Assembly (NCBI RefSeq): GCF_043944905.1
Contig: NZ_JBIMSN010000094.1
Span: forward strand, 1-64,000
Origin: Antrihabitans spumae
Lineage (GTDB): Bacteria; Actinomycetota; Actinomycetes; Mycobacteriales; Mycobacteriaceae
Direction: 5' to 3'
DNA: 64,000 nt
The notes below the pieces were generated by a model. It was not told the origin of the DNA, did no database searches, and saw only the letters and a program-made list of their open reading frames with translations. A program made the position numbers and the translations under genes. Below are positions 62,388 to 64,000 of this stretch, piece after piece (the first letter of the stretch is position 1; each line of letters opens with the position of its first letter).

Positions 62388-62596
62388 TGAAAAACGGAAT
62401 TCCGAACGTGTACTGGAGTTTTCGCTCAGCGTGGAGCGCTACGCATCTGGTCATGCTCGCGATCCTGACGATTTGGCTGGCGGGATGGCTGTTGCAGGAC
62501 AGTCGCGGTGAACAGATGTTCAACGACGGGTCCGCGTGGGTCGAGGATCTCAGTAGTCAGTTGGCCTCGTGGGTGCCCTTCCCCTGGGATGCGTGA
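62387..62596 (+). CDS. Small single-span membrane protein, 69 aa
   Basis: It begins MKNGIPNVYWSFRSAW, has one clear membrane helix (about residues 20-37, HLVMLAILTIWLAGWLL), and ends in an acidic then hydrophobic tail (VEDLSSQLASWVPFPWDA). Its ATG overlaps the GTPase stop by one base (TGATG), so it is translationally coupled. It probably assists or anchors the membrane GTPase. Confidence 0.65.
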   Translation: MKNGIPNVYWSFRSAWSATHLVMLAILTIWLAGWLLQDSRGEQMFNDGSAWVEDLSSQLASWVPFPWDA

Positions 62597-62620
62597 GCGC
62601 GCGTGCAGCGGGAGAATCTC

Positions 62621-64000
62621 GTGCAGTCCATCGGTATAGACCTGGGGACCACCTATTCCTGTGTGTTCAGCCGCACGCAGGGCGCCGAACGCCTCATAGC
62701 GGCGCCCGACGGTGGGGACCTCACGCCATCGGTCGTGTATTTCGACCCCGACGGTTCAGTGTTGGTCGGGACGGAAGCCAAGTCATACGTGGCAAGTGAT
62801 CCAGACAATGTCGTAGTCGGAATAAAGCGGCAGATGGGGAAGGAATTTCAACTCGAGTACGGTGGCCGCACTTTGACGCCGGAGGGTATTTCAGCCCTGA
62901 TCCTCAAGCGATTGGCAAAGGATGCCGCAGACGTGTTGAGATGCCGCGCCGAGGAGCTCAGAGCCGTGATCACTGTTCCCGCCTATTTCGGCGTCGCCGA
63001 GAAGGAAGCCACACACGCAGCCGCGAAGATTGCTGGCCTGCACTGTCTCGAGCTCTTGGCGGAACCCGTCGCTGCCGCGTATGCGTATGGGGCGCATACG
63101 GAATCGGCTCGAACGTCACTCGTCTTCGACCTCGGTGGTGGGACTTTCGATGTCGCGATAATCGGATTCGATCGAGGGAGTCCGCGGATTTGGGCGGTCG
63201 ACGGCGAGACACGATTGGGCGGCTTGGACTGGGATTTGCGCTTGGCTGATCTCCTCTGGGAGCAGGTCGAAGCCCAGACCGGCAACGACGACTTCCGCGA
63301 CGACGACGAGTTCGTCGGTGCTCTGAACTCGGCGGCCGAGCAGGTGAAACGTCAACTTAGTCAGTCGGACTCAGCGCCCAAGACTATCCGGCACGGCAAG
63401 CACAAGTTTGCCTTGTCAGTCCTGCGCACGGACTTCGAGTCTGCCACTCGCGACCTGGTTCTGCAATGCAGGCAAAGTGTCGAACGTGTCTGCGGTGCCG
63501 CGACTGCCCTCGGGGCGCCACCGATCAGCCGGGTCCTGCTGGTGGGCGGCTCGACTCGCATGCCGATGATCAGGACCTTCCTCAGCGATTTGTTGAAGGT
63601 GCCGGTCGAGATAACCGACCCCGACAAGGCCGTCGCGCGAGGTGCGGCTGCCCTGGCGGAGCAACTTTCTGTCCCACCGATGTTGGGGGGGACCACTGCG
63701 TCGACGGGCTCGCCTCGGATCACACCCGTGTTGCCCAGGGCGATAGGCGTTTACGTGCATTCCAGTGCGGAGCCTTGGCGCCCCGACCCCTATGTGCGGA
63801 AGGCTCTCACCGCGAATACCCAGCTCCCGATCGTCGCGCACCAGGTCTCGGTTGCAACGATATTGGACAATCAGGACAAGGCCCGGATTCAGCTTTACGA
63901 GCAAGGCGGCGCCTTGGTGTCCGAGCGGCCGGAAGACAACAGGTTGGTGTTCGACTGCGAGGTCTCCGACATCCCTCGCGCGAACGGGGGCACCGAGATC
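62621..64000 (+). CDS. DnaK-like Hsp70 chaperone (copy 3), cut by the window end
   Basis: The frame is open for 460 codons to the window edge. It starts at GTG 62621 after GGGAGA. IGIDLGTTYSCVF, AVITVPAYFGVAEKEATHAA, VFDLGGGTFDVAII and LLVGGSTRMPMI give a full ATPase domain. A substrate-binding domain begins with AIGVYV near residue 375 and has RIQLYEQGGALVSE. Compared with copies 1 and 2 it is clearly divergent, so it is an older paralogue and not part of the recent duplication. It follows the small membrane protein by 24 bases and belongs to the same operon. Confidence 0.85.
   Translation, partial: MQSIGIDLGTTYSCVFSRTQGAERLIAAPDGGDLTPSVVYFDPDGSVLVGTEAKSYVASDPDNVVVGIKRQMGKEFQLEYGGRTLTPEGISALILKRLAKDAADVLRCRAEELRAVITVPAYFGVAEKEATHAAAKIAGLHCLELLAEPVAAAYAYGAHTESARTSLVFDLGGGTFDVAIIGFDRGSPRIWAVDGETRLGGLDWDLRLADLLWEQVEAQTGNDDFRDDDEFVGALNSAAEQVKRQLSQSDSAPKTIRHGKHKFALSVLRTDFESATRDLVLQCRQSVERVCGAATALGAPPISRVLLVGGSTRMPMIRTFLSDLLKVPVEITDPDKAVARGAAALAEQLSVPPMLGGTTASTGSPRITPVLPRAIGVYVHSSAEPWRPDPYVRKALTANTQLPIVAHQVSVATILDNQDKARIQLYEQGGALVSERPEDNRLVFDCEVSDIPRANGGTEI

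Overview
The window looks like accessory chromosomal DNA from a high-GC actinomycete, most likely a Nocardia- or Rhodococcus-type member of the Mycobacteriales. The basis is GC-rich third codon positions, frequent GTG starts, stop/start overlaps of the ATGA/GTGA kind, a ThiF protein resembling the N-terminal half of mycobacterial Rv1355c, and actinobacterial families (FxsA/FxsB-type RiPP genes, CHAT, TerD, GAP1). The organism call is inference. No rRNA, tRNA or CRISPR array was seen.

1-6.3 kb is a gene graveyard. It holds frame-broken relics of a phosphoribosyltransferase-like gene, a TerD gene and several unknown genes, with two intact one-domain LuxR-type HTH genes and one intact 255-aa unknown. 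6.3-15.3 kb holds a PaaK-like adenylate-forming enzyme, a three-gene overlapping operon ending in a CHAT protease, a ThiF-type E1-like enzyme, a dead resolvase and a 394-aa unknown. 16.4-29.6 kb holds a large TerD protein, a secreted CHAP hydrolase, two TPR proteins sharing a C-terminal domain, a DUF5663 protein, a HerA/DUF87-type ATPase with a frameshifted tail, and a collapsed Clp_N/CHAT cassette. 29.6-33.6 kb holds a NADAR relic, a HAD protein, a second frame-broken phosphoribosyltransferase and a 56-aa protein made of 11-residue repeats.

34.3-42.2 kb is the most notable block. It is a compact RiPP cluster: a 53-aa precursor ending in an F-x-S motif, an FxsB-like radical SAM/SPASM maturase, a two-domain methyltransferase, a protein joining an HExxH peptide-hydroxylase-type domain to a 2-oxoglutarate/Fe(II) oxygenase-like domain, an FkbH-like HAD-IIIC protein and an M13 zinc peptidase. 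The predicted order of events is cyclophane formation, methylation and hydroxylation, possible loading of a small acyl group, then proteolysis.

42.2-47.1 kb holds a LuxR-type regulator divergent from a Clp_N-like membrane protein and a 1011-aa CHAT protease, followed by an IS1380-type transposase remnant. 47.8-64.0 kb holds a membrane protein, a TerD protein and a long tightly overlapping operon: GrpE-like, Hsp70, a fused Hsp70, an FN3 protein, a GTPase, GAP1, a membrane GTPase, a small membrane protein and a third Hsp70 cut by the window edge. This fits the NTP-dependent biological conflict systems described for multicellular-type bacteria, in which chaperones and GTPases are proposed to gate effectors. 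Together with three CHAT-type loci (one collapsed) and two intact TerD genes, the window reads as a defence/conflict island with a RiPP cluster inside it.
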